Of a stretch of DNA of 64,000 nt, positions 47,961-61,775 are shown piece by piece. Both the position numbers and the translations under genes were made by a program. Every line of letters begins with the position of its first letter. Position 1 is the stretch's first letter. The DNA is from Lates calcarifer. Taxonomy: Eukaryota > Chordata > Actinopteri > Centropomidae. The notes beneath the pieces were generated by a model. It had not been told where the DNA came from, did no database searches, and was given only the letters and a program-made list of their open reading frames with translations. The DNA is taken from NCBI RefSeq assembly GCF_001640805.2, contig NC_066849.1, positions 21,402,158 to 21,466,157 of the forward strand, written 5' to 3'.

Positions 47961-50900
47961 GGAGCAAAATTCTACAGAGAATAAATCTAGTAAGTCTGGA
48001 CTTCTACATCACATTAACTAAGTGAACATTTACACATTTAAACACTGTTGTACTACAAAGTTAGCACCAAACAGTAGCCAAAATAAAAGACAGCACATAA
48101 TCTCAAGTGTTTTATCTAGCTTGTTTGACTTTGCCAGTCCATAAGGTGATGGTGTTGAAAGATAATGAAGTTGTAGTCTAAATATTCTTCCCAGACTTTT
48201 GAAAGTCAGTGCACACACAGACTTGCCCTCTCTCTTTGTTCCCCTCTCACTAAATGCTGACAGGTGTATCCATTGGCAGAGCGGGCACTGAGGAGCATTG
48301 ATGGACTTATCGACAGTAAGCTGGAGACACATCCGTGACTGCAGAGATATTGCCGACTACTGTCATACACCAAGCCAAGTGCAATATCTGACTGCTACTC
48401 TCACCACAGATGAGTACGTAAAGGTTGAATCTTTCTAAGAGTATTCAGATACGTGCATATAGATACTATATACTGAATACATAGAAGAGTTCATGGAGGC
48501 AGGTGCATGACCAAGTGAGATACACCACCCACATTTGTCCACACACAAACAAACTCATACACATACACAAAACTTCTTATTGCTTTATATCCTTTTCTAA
48601 GCTGCCAGCCATAGGCATTTAACTGAAATCACAATTCTTGAAACTTTGTACAGAATGAATATTTCATGGGATATAACTCCTGGGGCACAGAGATGAACAT
48701 GGGGCTGTTAGCAGCAGCCAGCTAGTTTGCTTACTGCCAAGGCCTACAGCAAATAACAACTGAGGAACTGATGCTAGCCATGCTCCAGTGGAGCTGCTTG
48801 GTGGTGACCAATAAGAGATGGTGGTTGGACAAGGCAGCTCCCAGGTGGGTTTATGCATTATCGAATGAATGCAACACAGGGTCAAAAAAAAAGCGAGTGC
48901 GGTCAGTGAATATATCCAGGATAACTCAAGGTAAAGCAAACAACGCAATTGGTCAGATGATCGGGTCAGACCTTTCCCTCAGTTTCCATTTCTGTAAAAC
49001 AGACATAGTGTCATGCAGACCTAAACAGATTCAGCTCAGTGCCTTACTCATAAATTTATTTCACATTGTCACCCTGGGTTAGCAGTAATTTGTCTGTTAG
49101 TGTGTGAGGTTCTTTTCTCGCTATTAGAAAGCACAGCATTAGAAAGTGGCAGGGGACAAGATGCCATAGATTATTTTTCACAGAACTCAAATTCTGTTAA
49201 ATAGGGAAGACTTTAGCTTGAGACAAAGCAGGTTTCTCATACAGCACGACTGCTATGATGGATCTAGATGGAGGGGCTAGCGCTGTGAGAGGCGACTGGG
49301 GAAAATGCATGAAATCATTATTATAACATGAAGAAAAGGGATAACTTTGTCACTGTAGTGCTTAATCACTCAACTAATAGCTTTATTTTTGCACCGAATA
49401 CATTACCCAATGAAAATGATTGTCCTTAAATACAACATCTGACAGTATGCAATAGTTAAATGTTGCAAATTATATTCACTCTTGTATGCACATATTAATA
49501 GAAGTTTGAGTTGCAAAGTGAAAGTAATCTCTCACAAGTTGGATTTTCGTTGGCTCCAGGAAATATAATATGGCTATTCTGAGTTTGTTGGTAAAGATCA
49601 TGCTGTAAAAATACAACCATTAAGTGAATCCTTAGTTAAAACTGTTATATTTAATAGAAAATACAGTTCAAACTATTTACAAATCAATGTTCGTACTCCT
49701 GTGTATTGTTATTAGTGTGTGTTTGCATATTCTGAAGGAAAAACTCTGTGTTTCAAAACAAGTCTTTTTCTAACATTCTTGTTCTTAGTATTTTTCAAAT
49801 TTTACAGTGGATTTTAAATAGGTTTTTCTGGTCCTGGGGTCAGAAAACTCATTTGGCACATAAGGGATGATGCAGTCTAATTCAGACAAGAAGTGGTACA
49901 GACTTGTTATTCTCCTCACGTGGCCTGCCTAAGTGTCTATTATGAACAGGGTATAGGGGTGGACGGAGCAAGGAGCTGTATGCTAATGAACTTTTGATTA
50001 ACTACCTTCTTAATTTTCCTTCACAAGCAGGGAGGGGATTGGAGGATTGGAGGATTGTAGCATGGCACCACGTCCACTCTACAGCTGCCTGCCTAGCATC
50101 AAAGCTAGCCTCCCAGGTGATTGATTCAGAAGGCTCGTAGCCCCACCGGCTAATGCTAAGATAATTTATTTATTATGAGGTGTGCGTATGAGGCCGGGAG
50201 GTAATATAAGTCATCCTCAAGTCACTGTCTGTCACAGTGAGATGCAGTGTCAAAACGAAAGCACATGGGAGGAGCGTATGTGATAATATGGCACATGATG
50301 AATGGGGAGGAATGGAAGCTTATAGATGATTTACCCAGTACGGGCACTAAGGATTATAGTTGCATACATTTAAAATGCTTAAAGGTACACTGAATTCCCC
50401 TGCACACCAGACAGCACAGCACTGATTGATGAAGTGCTATTCTTTAACGTTTTTTTATGCAAACACCTGAGAAACATGTCTCGCATCACATCGCTGGATT
50501 ATTATTAATACCCAAATACTCTGCTCTGCTGTGAATATCAATTCGCTCCAAACGTCCTCCAAAGCAAAATGCATGCCATATTGAAGGCATTTACAGTTTC
50601 ATAAAAATATGAGTGAGTGTGAGAATGTATGTTATGTATGAAGTAAGAGAGAATGAGAGCATTGAACTTATTTCTTGCATGTGTTAGGCAGACCATCAAT
50701 TAAATCTAAACTAACAGGGGGTCCATAACATCTGATCGTCTGTGAAATAGGATAATTAAACTCAAGTTTCAGCCATGAGGTTGCACCATAAATTGACGAG
50801 TGCCTGCTTGAGAACAGTAAACTTTTATCGCTTGGCTACTCCGTGTAGTAAAAACAGGGCTGAGGCATCCGTTGAATCAATACACAACCACATACCGTGC

Positions 50901-52093
50901 CTTCCTGGTAGCTCAGTCAGCTTATATAAAAACCATATTAAATTTCATTTAATTTCAGACAATTTAATATATGCCAGGCAACTAACATTAACATGCCTCA
51001 TGCTCATGTCTTTATTTTCAGCCTCAGTTACCTGGATGAATCTGGACAATAAATGAAACAGGAGAAAATATATGGTGGATGCAGACAGATGGGTAAGAAG
51101 GAGGGAATAGGGGAGAGCAGAAAAAGGAAAATGGAGTGAGATGTAAGAGGGGGAAGTGGGGTCAGATATTGGTCAAAGAACAGCAAATATCAATGCGAGG
51201 ACAAATTGGGACCAAGGCAATTAGAGGGCAACACACTCAGGGAGAGAGGCAGAGGCACTGGGTTGGAATCTGATCAAACTGGGGCTTCTTGTGACCTGAG
51301 GGCCTACAAATGCATCACACATCAGACATGAAATTCTCATTTGGTCACTCACTCATTCAGACCTGAAATTTCTACCAACTCAACGCCAGATGCATAAACG
51401 TGCACAAACAAAAACACACAAGCATAAAACTGCATACTACAAATCCATTTAGAGATGTAAGCTGCATTGCATCTTAACATTAGCAGAGACGTGGAGAAGT
51501 AGTCCACAATGAATATATTGTTCTAATTTGAGATTCTGCAATTTCATTCGAATAAGTGGAAGGCTTGTAGTGGATGCATAGTTAATCTCTTTCAGGAATT
51601 GCAGTGCATGCAGTATGAATGAAATGCTTTTCTTTTAGAGCTATAACCTTTATAAAGGAGAAGAAAAGACTGCAGTAGACAAAGGACGGGAGGTAGAGGA
51701 GCCTTAAGCTCACAGAGCACTCGTATGCATCAATGATTCATACAAGATGAGAGATGTATGGATCAGCCAATTATTCGGCTTGTAAGGACTTTGTAAGTCT
51801 AATGGTGTGATCGGTTGTAGTGGGTCACATCGTCATGGTGATGCTCATTAACCTTGTTCAAAGCAGTGGTCTTATTTAGGATCCTTGTTATGTGTGTGTG
51901 CCCATTAGGAATGTATAAAATCTCAGGGTTAAGGTGTGTGGTCACTCCATGGGGGATGGTATTTTAAAATGCAGTTTACCCTCTGTTTATCTTACTTTAT
52001 CTAATCATTAACAGCTGCTTTAAGCTAGCCTCTGGTCAGGCCACACAGGTCAGGCTATCAAGATTATTAAACAATAATGTTTTATATACACAT

Positions 52094-52366
52094 TAGAGCT
52101 GAAACAAGTAGTTGCTTAATCGACTAGTTGGTCAACAGACAATCAACAGTTGTAAAAGGTAGCAAACATTTTCCAGACATTCTCTGGGTCAAGCTATGCA
52201 AATGAGAGTATTTGTTGCTTTTTTCTTTGTCATATGTTGATGTATACTTTGGGGTTTTGGAAGGTTTTTCACTATTTCTTGACATTTCATAGAGTAAACG
52301 ATCAATCAGTTAATCAAAAAGAAAAAAAAAATCTGCAATTACTATGACAAAAACAATCATTATTTG
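52094..52366 (+). mobile_element. AT-rich miniature element copy, forward orientation
   Basis: Starts TAGAGCTGAAACAAGTAG and contains ATTCTCTGGGTCAAGC, TTTCTTTGTCATATG, TTTTGGAAGGTTTTTCACT and TGACATTTCATAGAGTAAAC. It ends in GACAAAAACAATCATTATTT. An internal part present in the family seems deleted between 52260 and 52265. Confidence 0.6.
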
Positions 52367-55300
52367 GTGTTTTAGTACTGCTTGATTTTCCTCTAGGAAC
52401 CTAAAGCATCATCTGACATGAAGTGACCCTAGAGGGTTAGTGTGAGCTGTCAAGTCATTGAAATGGATAAAAGAAGTTGATGGACCCACATGACATGTAC
52501 ATCTAACTTCACAGGTCAATGACAGTTCTTTCCCTTTATGGTGTTAAATCAGTCTACAAAGCAACACATCACTCACAATGCGCAGAAAAAGAATGCTTCA
52601 TCCATTGTTCGCTCAGTTCATGGTTCACAATTATTTCATGTGAGTTATTTTGGAGATGGAATATGTGTGTGTGTGTGTGTCTCAGCATGTACAATAAGCA
52701 TAACTAGTGCATGCATGAGTTAAAGTGGGTATGTGTCTGCATGTGTGTGTACTATAACTGTAAGGATGATTACATATATTTGTGTATGCATGACTGAATG
52801 TGTGAGTTTTTATTTGTCTATAAGCTGTGGTACATAATATATGTGTGAATGCATGAGTGTGTATACTTTGCAGATCCTGACAACACACAAAGGCCACTGG
52901 AGCATGATGTTCCATGGCCATGGAAAATAAGGAAGACTATGGGATGAGAGAAGAGTTTCCTGAGACAAGAGAAAGGTTGAAAAGTGTAATATTTGCAGTA
53001 TTTCACAATTATGATTTCGCCTTAACTTCCTTTTTTGCGTACATGTCCTTATTTACAACATAAGATGGGTGGTGCATTTGTAGATGGAGCAATCTCGATC
53101 CCCGTATGCACCATCCATCCAACAGTCTCCAATGTCTCCAGATAAAAGGGATGTTATAACAATGCCTCTTCCAACACATTACTGTGCACTCTTTCACTAT
53201 TAAGTTTGGTTTAGTTGGTCGACATCTCGGCACTGAATGTAAATGAGGGTGAGTTGGGACTTGGAGGCCAAGGCCGACCTGCTACATCGATGTTGCCAAA
53301 TTGCAAACTCCATTCCCCCTCCCTTATCCTTCAGATGTGAAATCCAATTTAAGGATAGGGCATATGTGGTTAATATCAGATTACATTTTAAATGAAGGTC
53401 AGTGTTGATTAGTGGCTTTCATTGGAACGCTGATCTCCAATTATTGTTGCCCTGATGTCGGGAGAGGGAGGGGAGTATGTTGGAGAGTGAAAGATCAAAG
53501 TCAAGGGAAAGGAGAGAGAAAAACATGATCAGAGAGAGCGGGTGCAGAGAAAGGAGGAAGAAGTGTGTCCACAATACAAGGAGAGAAGCTAATAAACGCC
53601 TTTCAGTGGAGTAAAATCAGACGACAAAACACAGGGAACTAGTGATAGTTCTCAAAAGGAGTCTAGAATTAATAAGAAGATTCTTAGATAGGCGGAAATT
53701 ATGTTGCCAGTAAAATATTGTGTGAGCTTTATACAAATTTCTGAAATTTTGGTAAATGTCTCCGTCCATAAATCCTCTTTTCCTCTTCTATTTTGACTAT
53801 TTTCTTACATTTCTGGCATTTCCTCTCCTCAAGTCTTTTAATGCACAAAATGGAAATGTGTATAAAAGCAAGTGGATGGAAATGTAGAGTCTGTTTATGT
53901 GACTGAGATTCCTCATGCGTCTCTCAGGTGGTGCAGTTTGTTTTTTCCAGGGCTCTGAAGTAGAGACTGCTACAAAGTTAAACTGAAGAAGATGCCCCCT
54001 CTCTCACTCTTTCTCTGGCTCCATATCTTTCTCTCTCTCTTTCTAGGCTGTGTGAGCTAGAGAGAGGGGGCTTGTTAAATGTGGAAGCATTAGCACAGTC
54101 TAGACTGTGGGTCTTGTCAGTGCTGTGGGAGGGGGAAGACATACAGCGCGACACCAGTGCTCTCATAGGAAATTGCCACTTTCTTCCAACAGGTCCCTCT
54201 TAATGGTTGTTTAGTAGACGACACATTGGGCATTAAAAATACCGCCAGTGGCAAGTGCCACATCTCAACTAATGAGAGATTGCAGGAGAAGGGGGCAGAC
54301 AAAAGGAAGGGGAAGGAGGAGGAGAGTCAGAGCTTGTATTTTGGGATGCACACAGCGTGGGAGCTGAACTTGACAGCCGAACTCTGAGCTTATTTCCTCT
54401 GTGGCAGTTTATTCAAAGGCTGGGTCGGGGCACAAAGGCAGGGGTGTGAAGATTAAAACAGGCAGCCAAATTATGTGGAGAGCGTAGTTGACTTCTGAAG
54501 GCTTCTGAATGGACTTTTCTAATATTATAAGACAGCTACTGGCTGTGTAAGTTGCCTTTCAAAGTCACTGCTATGTAAGGTGTGCTTTGTTAAATTATAA
54601 GCTTTAGCAAGTTTTGTAGCCTAAAAAACATCCGAATTTTGATTCAGTCTGGCAAAACAATTTCCTGCAAAATTAATTTGGTTACAGAAAAATGTGAAAC
54701 CCCAGAGAGAATGTTTGAAAACAACACCGCTCTCTGGGTATCATCCATAAAGAACTTCTGCATGAATCATAGTCTTTGTACTTTATTAACTGAAAAAAGT
54801 AAACTTTATACTGATGCCTGCTGCCTCCAGTTTGGTCAAAAACAGTTAATTTATGTTGCATGCGCTTTTGTCATGGAGACAGCTGCTCCATCTTTGCCTC
54901 TTTGCTTTTCTGCTTTTAGTTCATTCAGCTAGGGATTACTAAAGAATTACTAAGATGTGCAAGTGTCTGGGCCACAGTATTGTGCATACTAGGACACATA
55001 AATGGAGCATATTTATCATTAAGTTTTCAGTTGCACCTGTGTTGTTCCTACTATGATAAGTCAAAAAATGTCTTCTACCAAGAAAGGCCTGTTTTGTTCT
55101 TCCTGACTGTTCCTGTTCTTATGACCCATCTGCTGTATTTTTTTGTACTGCTACTTTTCTGCCTTAGCCTGCAGTAGTGGACCTGTTTGCATGTCTGATT
55201 GTTTGTCTTTTGACCTAATAAAAAATGTCTAAATCACACCTGCTCTATCTCCCGAGTCTGCTTTTGGACGCCACATCTGTTATCCAGTGTTACAGTTTAG

Positions 55301-56669
55301 GGTTTCATTAGAAGATGAGGAATATGAGGAGAAAATATAACATTCCTTTTTTTAAAAAAAACCAAAAAACTCATACTGGTTAAATGAAGAAGGAAAAAAA
55401 TAAACCTAATTGTTATTATGCATGAGTATGTACAAACATGGGCAAAACACTAGCAAAAGCAATCCCATCAGGCAGTTCCAGCTCCACAAGACGCCCTCTG
55501 AAAGCAAAAACATATTGACCACCAATCAATCGTAACCAGCCAAGAGCAAGGGTCACTAATTGAACGGAAGAATGGAATTGACAAAAAAAATCACATGGTG
55601 GCTGTTGCTGCGTAGGTGGTTTTCTCTGTTTGATTGCCATGTACTGTATAGTGTAAACAAGGAAGCAAGTTTGCCATAAACAGCAGTTTCAGCTTCACAC
55701 AACCACAACATGAGAGTCCCAATGTTCTCTGATACTAATTCTAATTCAATAAATAAGACAGATCTGAAAACATGGCCTCAGAGAGGTTTTCCCAGTTATA
55801 ATTACTTGAACAGCATGTTTCCAAAATCCATATTATATATATGAAACTTGAAAATGATCAATAAAAAATTAAAAGATCAAAAGTGTGCTGTTATAAACTC
55901 AAAATTAAAGGTTTACTTTCCAGGAATCAAGAAAATACCCAATTATAAACTTCCTCATCTTACAAAATTTACAAAGCTCAACCTAAAGTACCTGGAACTG
56001 AGTCAGTACTGAACGTATTGAACCACTGAGATTTTCTGTGTAACTTATGGGAGTTACAATATGTCACTAATTACCACATAGGCTCTGATAAATAACTGAT
56101 TTAATTCACTGACATACCCTACTCATAACAACATTTATAGAAGCAGTAGTCCATTCTGACAGATATTTCCTACAACAGATTGCGCCACCCTACCTATAAC
56201 TATATTTATAGAAGTCTCACAAATTGGGTATTTCTCACAGGGCTTCTTAGTTTTAGATTTGTTGATGTTGTTATTGCAGAATTACCATATGGCAGCTAAA
56301 AGGAAGTGTGTTCTTAATGTCTAGGGTATTTCTTGTTGTGTATATTCTGGTTAGGTACCTATTCTGTATCCTCCTTAAGGGATCAATACACTTTACCTTA
56401 TTACTGATATAAATCAAGGTAACGACATTTGTGGTTAATGAGATGCCACAAGATACAGCAAGATAAGCAGAACAACGCACATGAAGGCATGACATGATGG
56501 GCTTAAAATATGAGGTGAGGAGAGAGGAGAGGAGGAGGAGAGAGGAGAGAGACATGACCTTTTAGTGTTTGTTTTTTTTCCCCAGAAACTTTTAAGGTGA
56601 CATTAAACTCACTGTCAGTATTGTATCTTCTATTATTTATGAGCCAGATTTAACGTGCAAGCTAAAACG

Positions 56670-56670
<1 letters not shown>

Positions 56671-56723
<53 letters not shown>
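56671..56723. repeat. (CA)n microsatellite, long
   Basis: About 26 uninterrupted AC units. Confidence 0.97.
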
Positions 56724-56728
<5 letters not shown>

Positions 56729-59700
56729 GTCATTTTGAGATTATGCATCTGGAGACAACTACTAAGAACTCTGATGGTGGACAGTGCCACTGTAAACTCA
56801 CCAGACAAACAACAGCACCGTTTGTTCAAATGCTTCAAACTAATTGTGTTTACATTTTCATCCCCAGCAGCTTATTGTATTTTTGTGTCAATAATGACTG
56901 TCCTCTCCCATATGTCCTCTCTCAGTAAGAAAGGCAGGAGTTGTATCATGTTATGGCACTGTTATACTGTAACAGAAAATCTTAGGAAGGGTTTTTGTGA
57001 GTCATTTTTGAACTAGTGGTGGAATTTTCAAGGCATTAACATGTTCTCTACTATGCTGTTAAGAGGACTTGTTGCCTTGTACACTGCAAATAGCTCTGAG
57101 AACATAATGTATCCCTGGCCCTGTGAGACTAATGCTCAGTGTACAGGCCTGAAAAAGCTCCACATTCTGAACACTGTTGCGTACCTGAATACAAATTCAA
57201 GAATGACAAGTTATTATGGCTTTTAGAAGAACACTAAATGTGCAATTTAATCCCTGAAGTGTACTATAATTCACCACATGAAGAAAACAGCCGACACAGT
57301 AATGCTCAGTCAATCACAACAAATACGTGGTAACTCATAGCCTTGAGTTTCATGTTGGCCACACAAAGCCTGTTGCATTGATTTCACTGGCCCTTAGTGG
57401 CTGAGCTAGTAACTCCTTAATTTTATTCCCTTATAAATCTGCATTCACCCACTGATTGAAGTCACCACTGAAACAGACTGAAACAGTACTGATAGAAGAT
57501 GTACTGATAAATGTTATTTGATCAGTTTGACAGATTAAATGCTGTCAAACTTTCTGACATACCAGAAAGAAGTGAGTGTGCTTATGTGCTTGTGTGCGTG
57601 TGTGTGCGCGCGTTGTGGCTAGTGCATGAAATTCACCTCAGGGCAGCAGAGGCTTTCCATTAAAAGAACATGTAGCCAGAGACTAGAGACAAATTAAGAC
57701 TACTCTGACTCCAAAGTAGAAGATCAGAGTGACCTCAGAATACTCAGTCATACTCTTACAGTTGTACATACACATTTATATGAGTGCATCTTTTTATGTA
57801 CTAAATATTTGTGAACATCTGTTTGAATGTATTAGTTACTTGTGTGTCTTTTGATGGTGGGGTCACTGAAGTTATACAAGACTGAAAGAGTAAGGGAGAG
57901 AAATGCAGGTGGAGAGGGAGAAAGAGAGAGAGAGGGGCCACCTGGGAAATTACGGCAGGCGCTGCCGCTGCCTCAAGCATGAAATTGAAGCCGTCCAACA
58001 ACGCAACTCACTGGATCCTTCCCGTTCATATTCCAAAATAATTAACTAGCACAACCTCCTGCTTCCATGCTATAATATGCCGACCTGCCTATTGTCTCTG
58101 CACACACAGACAAGGGAAAACCCACATCACTACACAGGAGCAGGTGGAACTGAAGACAGCAGGGATGGAGAGAGAAAGATGGAGGGGGTAAAGGGGGAGG
58201 TAGAAGTTCAAGTTTCAACTTTAATTGTCACCAAAGGGCAGTTGGCTTCACAGTGGTGCTTGACTGATATATTGGGCAATACTGGCCAAGAGTACCCAGA
58301 TTCTTCTGCAACTGAATTCACACCTTTTTCACACTTTCACACTAAAATGTCACTTTTTCATATGAACACATAAATGTACAGAATGGGTCACCCTACAGTA
58401 AAGAGCTGCTAACCACCCATAAATAAATACATACATAAATCAGTAATAGTCTGGGTTTCAGTCTAAAGCCACTTTAACAGCTCTGTGAGCTTGACCATAT
58501 AATGTCTCTAGCACCATCTTAGTTTAGTGTGTTATGCAAACATTTGCTCATTAGCACTACAGCTATTAAGATATTTCACCAGATAAGTGACAAATCTGAC
58601 TTGCTGGTTGCACTAGAAGAAAAATTAGGAGGCTTGATTCTCTGAGGACTTCCCTTGAGACTAAGAATGTCTGTAGCAGTCTGATGGTAATCCATCCAGT
58701 AATTAGCCTGTGAGGTATTTCAGCCTGAACAGAAGTGGTGGACAGACAGACTCACATCTGACACTGCCATCCCTACAGCCATACCACTAGTGTGGCTAAA
58801 ATGGGCAACATTTCTACTTATTACAAAAAAGATCTTACTCTTTGATAAAAAGGTCCCTCTCTGTTATAATCTTATCCATTAAGACACAATTTAATATGAT
58901 AAAAATCAGTCAGTGGTACAAACAAACACAAATACCCAATAGATTACATTGCAGCAGCTGCTTACAGTTGCCAGATATACTGATTCCAAACATTTTTAAC
59001 TATCAATAATTTGCACCAATAAACACTGGAAAATAAAGGTTTTAACCTTTATTAACACTGGAGTTATCCTTTAAAATGTAACAAAACAAGCAGGCACAAC
59101 AGCTACCACTTTTTAAACCACTCTAGAGTTAGATCAGGTAGCCAAACAGGAATCAAAGAGCAATCATTGTCATCAGCCATATCCTTATCATGAACATCCT
59201 GCAATCATTATTGAAAAACACCATAGCCTTCCTCCTGTCTATAGTACACTATATACATATTTAGGAAGCTCAATAATTAAGATGTTTTAATACCTGTTTG
59301 ATTAAGCAGTAGCAAGGCATGTAGTAGCTATCCTCTAGCTGTCTCACTGTCCACTTTTCAATATCTAGCTAAAGTTTTCTCCTCTGTAGAGCTGTAATTA
59401 CCATATGAAAAAGAAGTCAGTAGAAGTCAGTAGCGACTTGATATGAGCTCTATAAATCATGGCTCCTAAAAGTGGGAGAGAAGTCATGCTGTGATGAGAG
59501 GCTCTGCTTTGACAGTTTGTGTCTTTAGATGAATGAGTTTCATCACATGGAATGAGACAAGTTTGAAATCAGGGCAGTTTTAATACCCTACGGTGCTGGG
59601 TAATTTGGTTTAAAAAGACCTAATTAGATGATCAGTAAAAAGTACTTAACATATCAGTATTCACTAAGGTGTAATACTATATTCATGATATTTGGTGATG

Positions 59701-60806
59701 CATTTGACTCTGTCTTATACTATTACATAAACATTTTTTGGAATGTGAAGGTGATTTCAGAGCCCTGCACCCTGCAGAGTTTAGTTTGTGAAACAGTACA
59801 ATTTTTACATCGATGAAATAGATACCGGTAGTCATATCAAAGAACCAAAACATCCTTTCTTCTTGTAATTAAATGAAAAATATAACTGCTTTGATATCAT
59901 GATAACAGAAATAAACAGAACAGTGAGACTATTGGTCTCTCTGTTTTATCTCAGTATGCTACTCTACCGTGATGTGTGACTTGAGATTACTTGACTTCTA
60001 AAGTTATCAAAATTCTCATTTTGTGTTTGGCTTTTTTTCCCCTCCCATGTTTCACAATGAGTTCAGAGGCTTTTCAGTACTGCGTTTATCAGCATGCCTC
60101 CAAGTATGAAATATGCCTGAGTAGACTTGCAATGATTAGATTACCTTCGCTGATGATACAAGACTTTTATGTTATGAATATAAAATATCCTCCAAATAGT
60201 ACAAAGCTTCAACACTCTTAAACACATTCAAAGTTTTGAAGTATCACTTGGACTGGCAGGGGACTGTGAGGTTGGCTGAGTGTCTGATGATGCAATTCAA
60301 TAACCTTTATCTATACAGGGACACTTGGGTGGCAAGAAGGGCTCACTTTAATCCCTGGAGTGTAGATATGTAGCAGCAGAGCTGAAGGAGTGTGCACACA
60401 TAACGATGGAGTTCAAATAGCACTTCAGAGAGTCTAATCAGCAGTGACTGTCAAACTGCAGGATCTTGCTGATGCCACTCAGAGTAAATGGACGCTGACT
60501 TTGTAATGTCTAGAGCCCAGAAAATCAGAGCTTTGATGTCTGGTACATGGATTATAAAGATGGGCTCCCCACAGTGTTGCACATTATGTAAATTCAATAG
60601 TTGCATGAAAATATATGACCCAGCGGTGGTCAATGATGAGTCATTTTTGGAAAATGATAATTGCGTGTAATTCTTTGGCATTTAGTTAGTAGTTAAGATT
60701 TTCTGGATTACTAATAAGCACCCTTAAAATGAACTATTTGGTGGTGACACAATAATGAGGGTTCTTAAGAAATTTGTTTCACAAAGTATACTTTGTTGCC
60801 TTTGCA

Positions 60807-60810
<4 letters not shown>

Positions 60811-60849
<39 letters not shown>
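60811..60849. repeat. (TG)n microsatellite
   Basis: About 19 TG units. Confidence 0.97.
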
Positions 60850-60851
<2 letters not shown>

Positions 60852-61748
60852 CTACTTTTAAGGCACCGATACAAAAATATTTTCAAATCCTCCTGTTCTG
60901 CTATTTTTAGTGCAGCTTTACATTGCCAACTTATTTAAGTTTGTAGCAACTATTGTAGCAAATTAAATACTAAGAATTGCTTAGTGATAGATTAAAAGGG
61001 TGCTTTAACTTAAGTGACAAGCTCACTAAACTTTTTAAGACAGTTTCAGGTGTGGAGTAAACCAGTAGTAATTTGTTGTTGCCTTGTTAATTCAAATGTC
61101 ACTCTTAGTATTAGTGACTTTATGCTACTTCTAATGTGACTCATATCGCTTCCCCAACTATTACTGAGGGGTGATGTCTGCACTTAAGATGGGTGCAGAA
61201 CACTATGTGCAGATATGTTCACTCTTTCATGCATCAACCACCATTCATCTGATTGAGCATTTACTCCACAATCCCCTCAAGGCCGAGATTCATTTTCAGA
61301 TGTGTAATTACAGACAGCTCCTGAGGAGCTAGAGTGTGTGTGTGTTTGTGTGTGGTTTCAGAGGCGTCATCGGAGGTCCATAGTTAATCAGCAGTCGACC
61401 AGAGGTCTTAGGGATCAGCCCATCGATCCCCTCCCAGGAAAATCAATGCAATCAAAGGCATTACTTAAACTGAACTCAGATCAGAAAGTGGAGGACATAC
61501 AGCAGGGAAGGGTCTGAGAGGACAGACGAGAGGATGTGATACAAGATGGTGGTCTGGCAGAGAGAAGACATAGCAAGGTAAAGATACAGTAAATAGGATA
61601 AAGCCCAGTGTGACATTAACTGAAGGAAAGCAGAGAGTAAAATAGAAATGTAGGTTTGATCACATCAAATAAGGTGCTGGTAAAAGCAAAAATTAGGTGA
61701 CATGATACCATAAAGGCAGGTGGAAAAATCTAAATAGAAGAGGAAATG

Positions 61749-61775
61749 CAGATACAACATTTTATGTTGTATCTG
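61749..61775. repeat. Perfect inverted repeat, 12 bp arms, 3-base loop
   Basis: CAGATACAACAT, spacer TTT, then its exact reverse complement. Confidence 0.95.

Noticed and set aside
50907..50921. tRNA-like A box (GGTAGCTCAGTCAGC)
   Set aside because: No B box or cloverleaf follows at the right distance. Probably chance or a very short SINE fragment.
52400..52450. CATCATCTGACATG-type sequence checked as a missing LDLa 1/2 exon
   Set aside because: The reverse complement lacks the CDG and SDE cysteine spacing.
53009..53233. Cys/Trp-rich 74-residue minus-strand frame
   Set aside because: It looks protein-like (CTVMCWKRHC, DGWCIRGS) but fits no LDLa, EGF or transposase pattern I know. There are no splice signals that would join it to lrp8 in phase. 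Left as unexplained intron.
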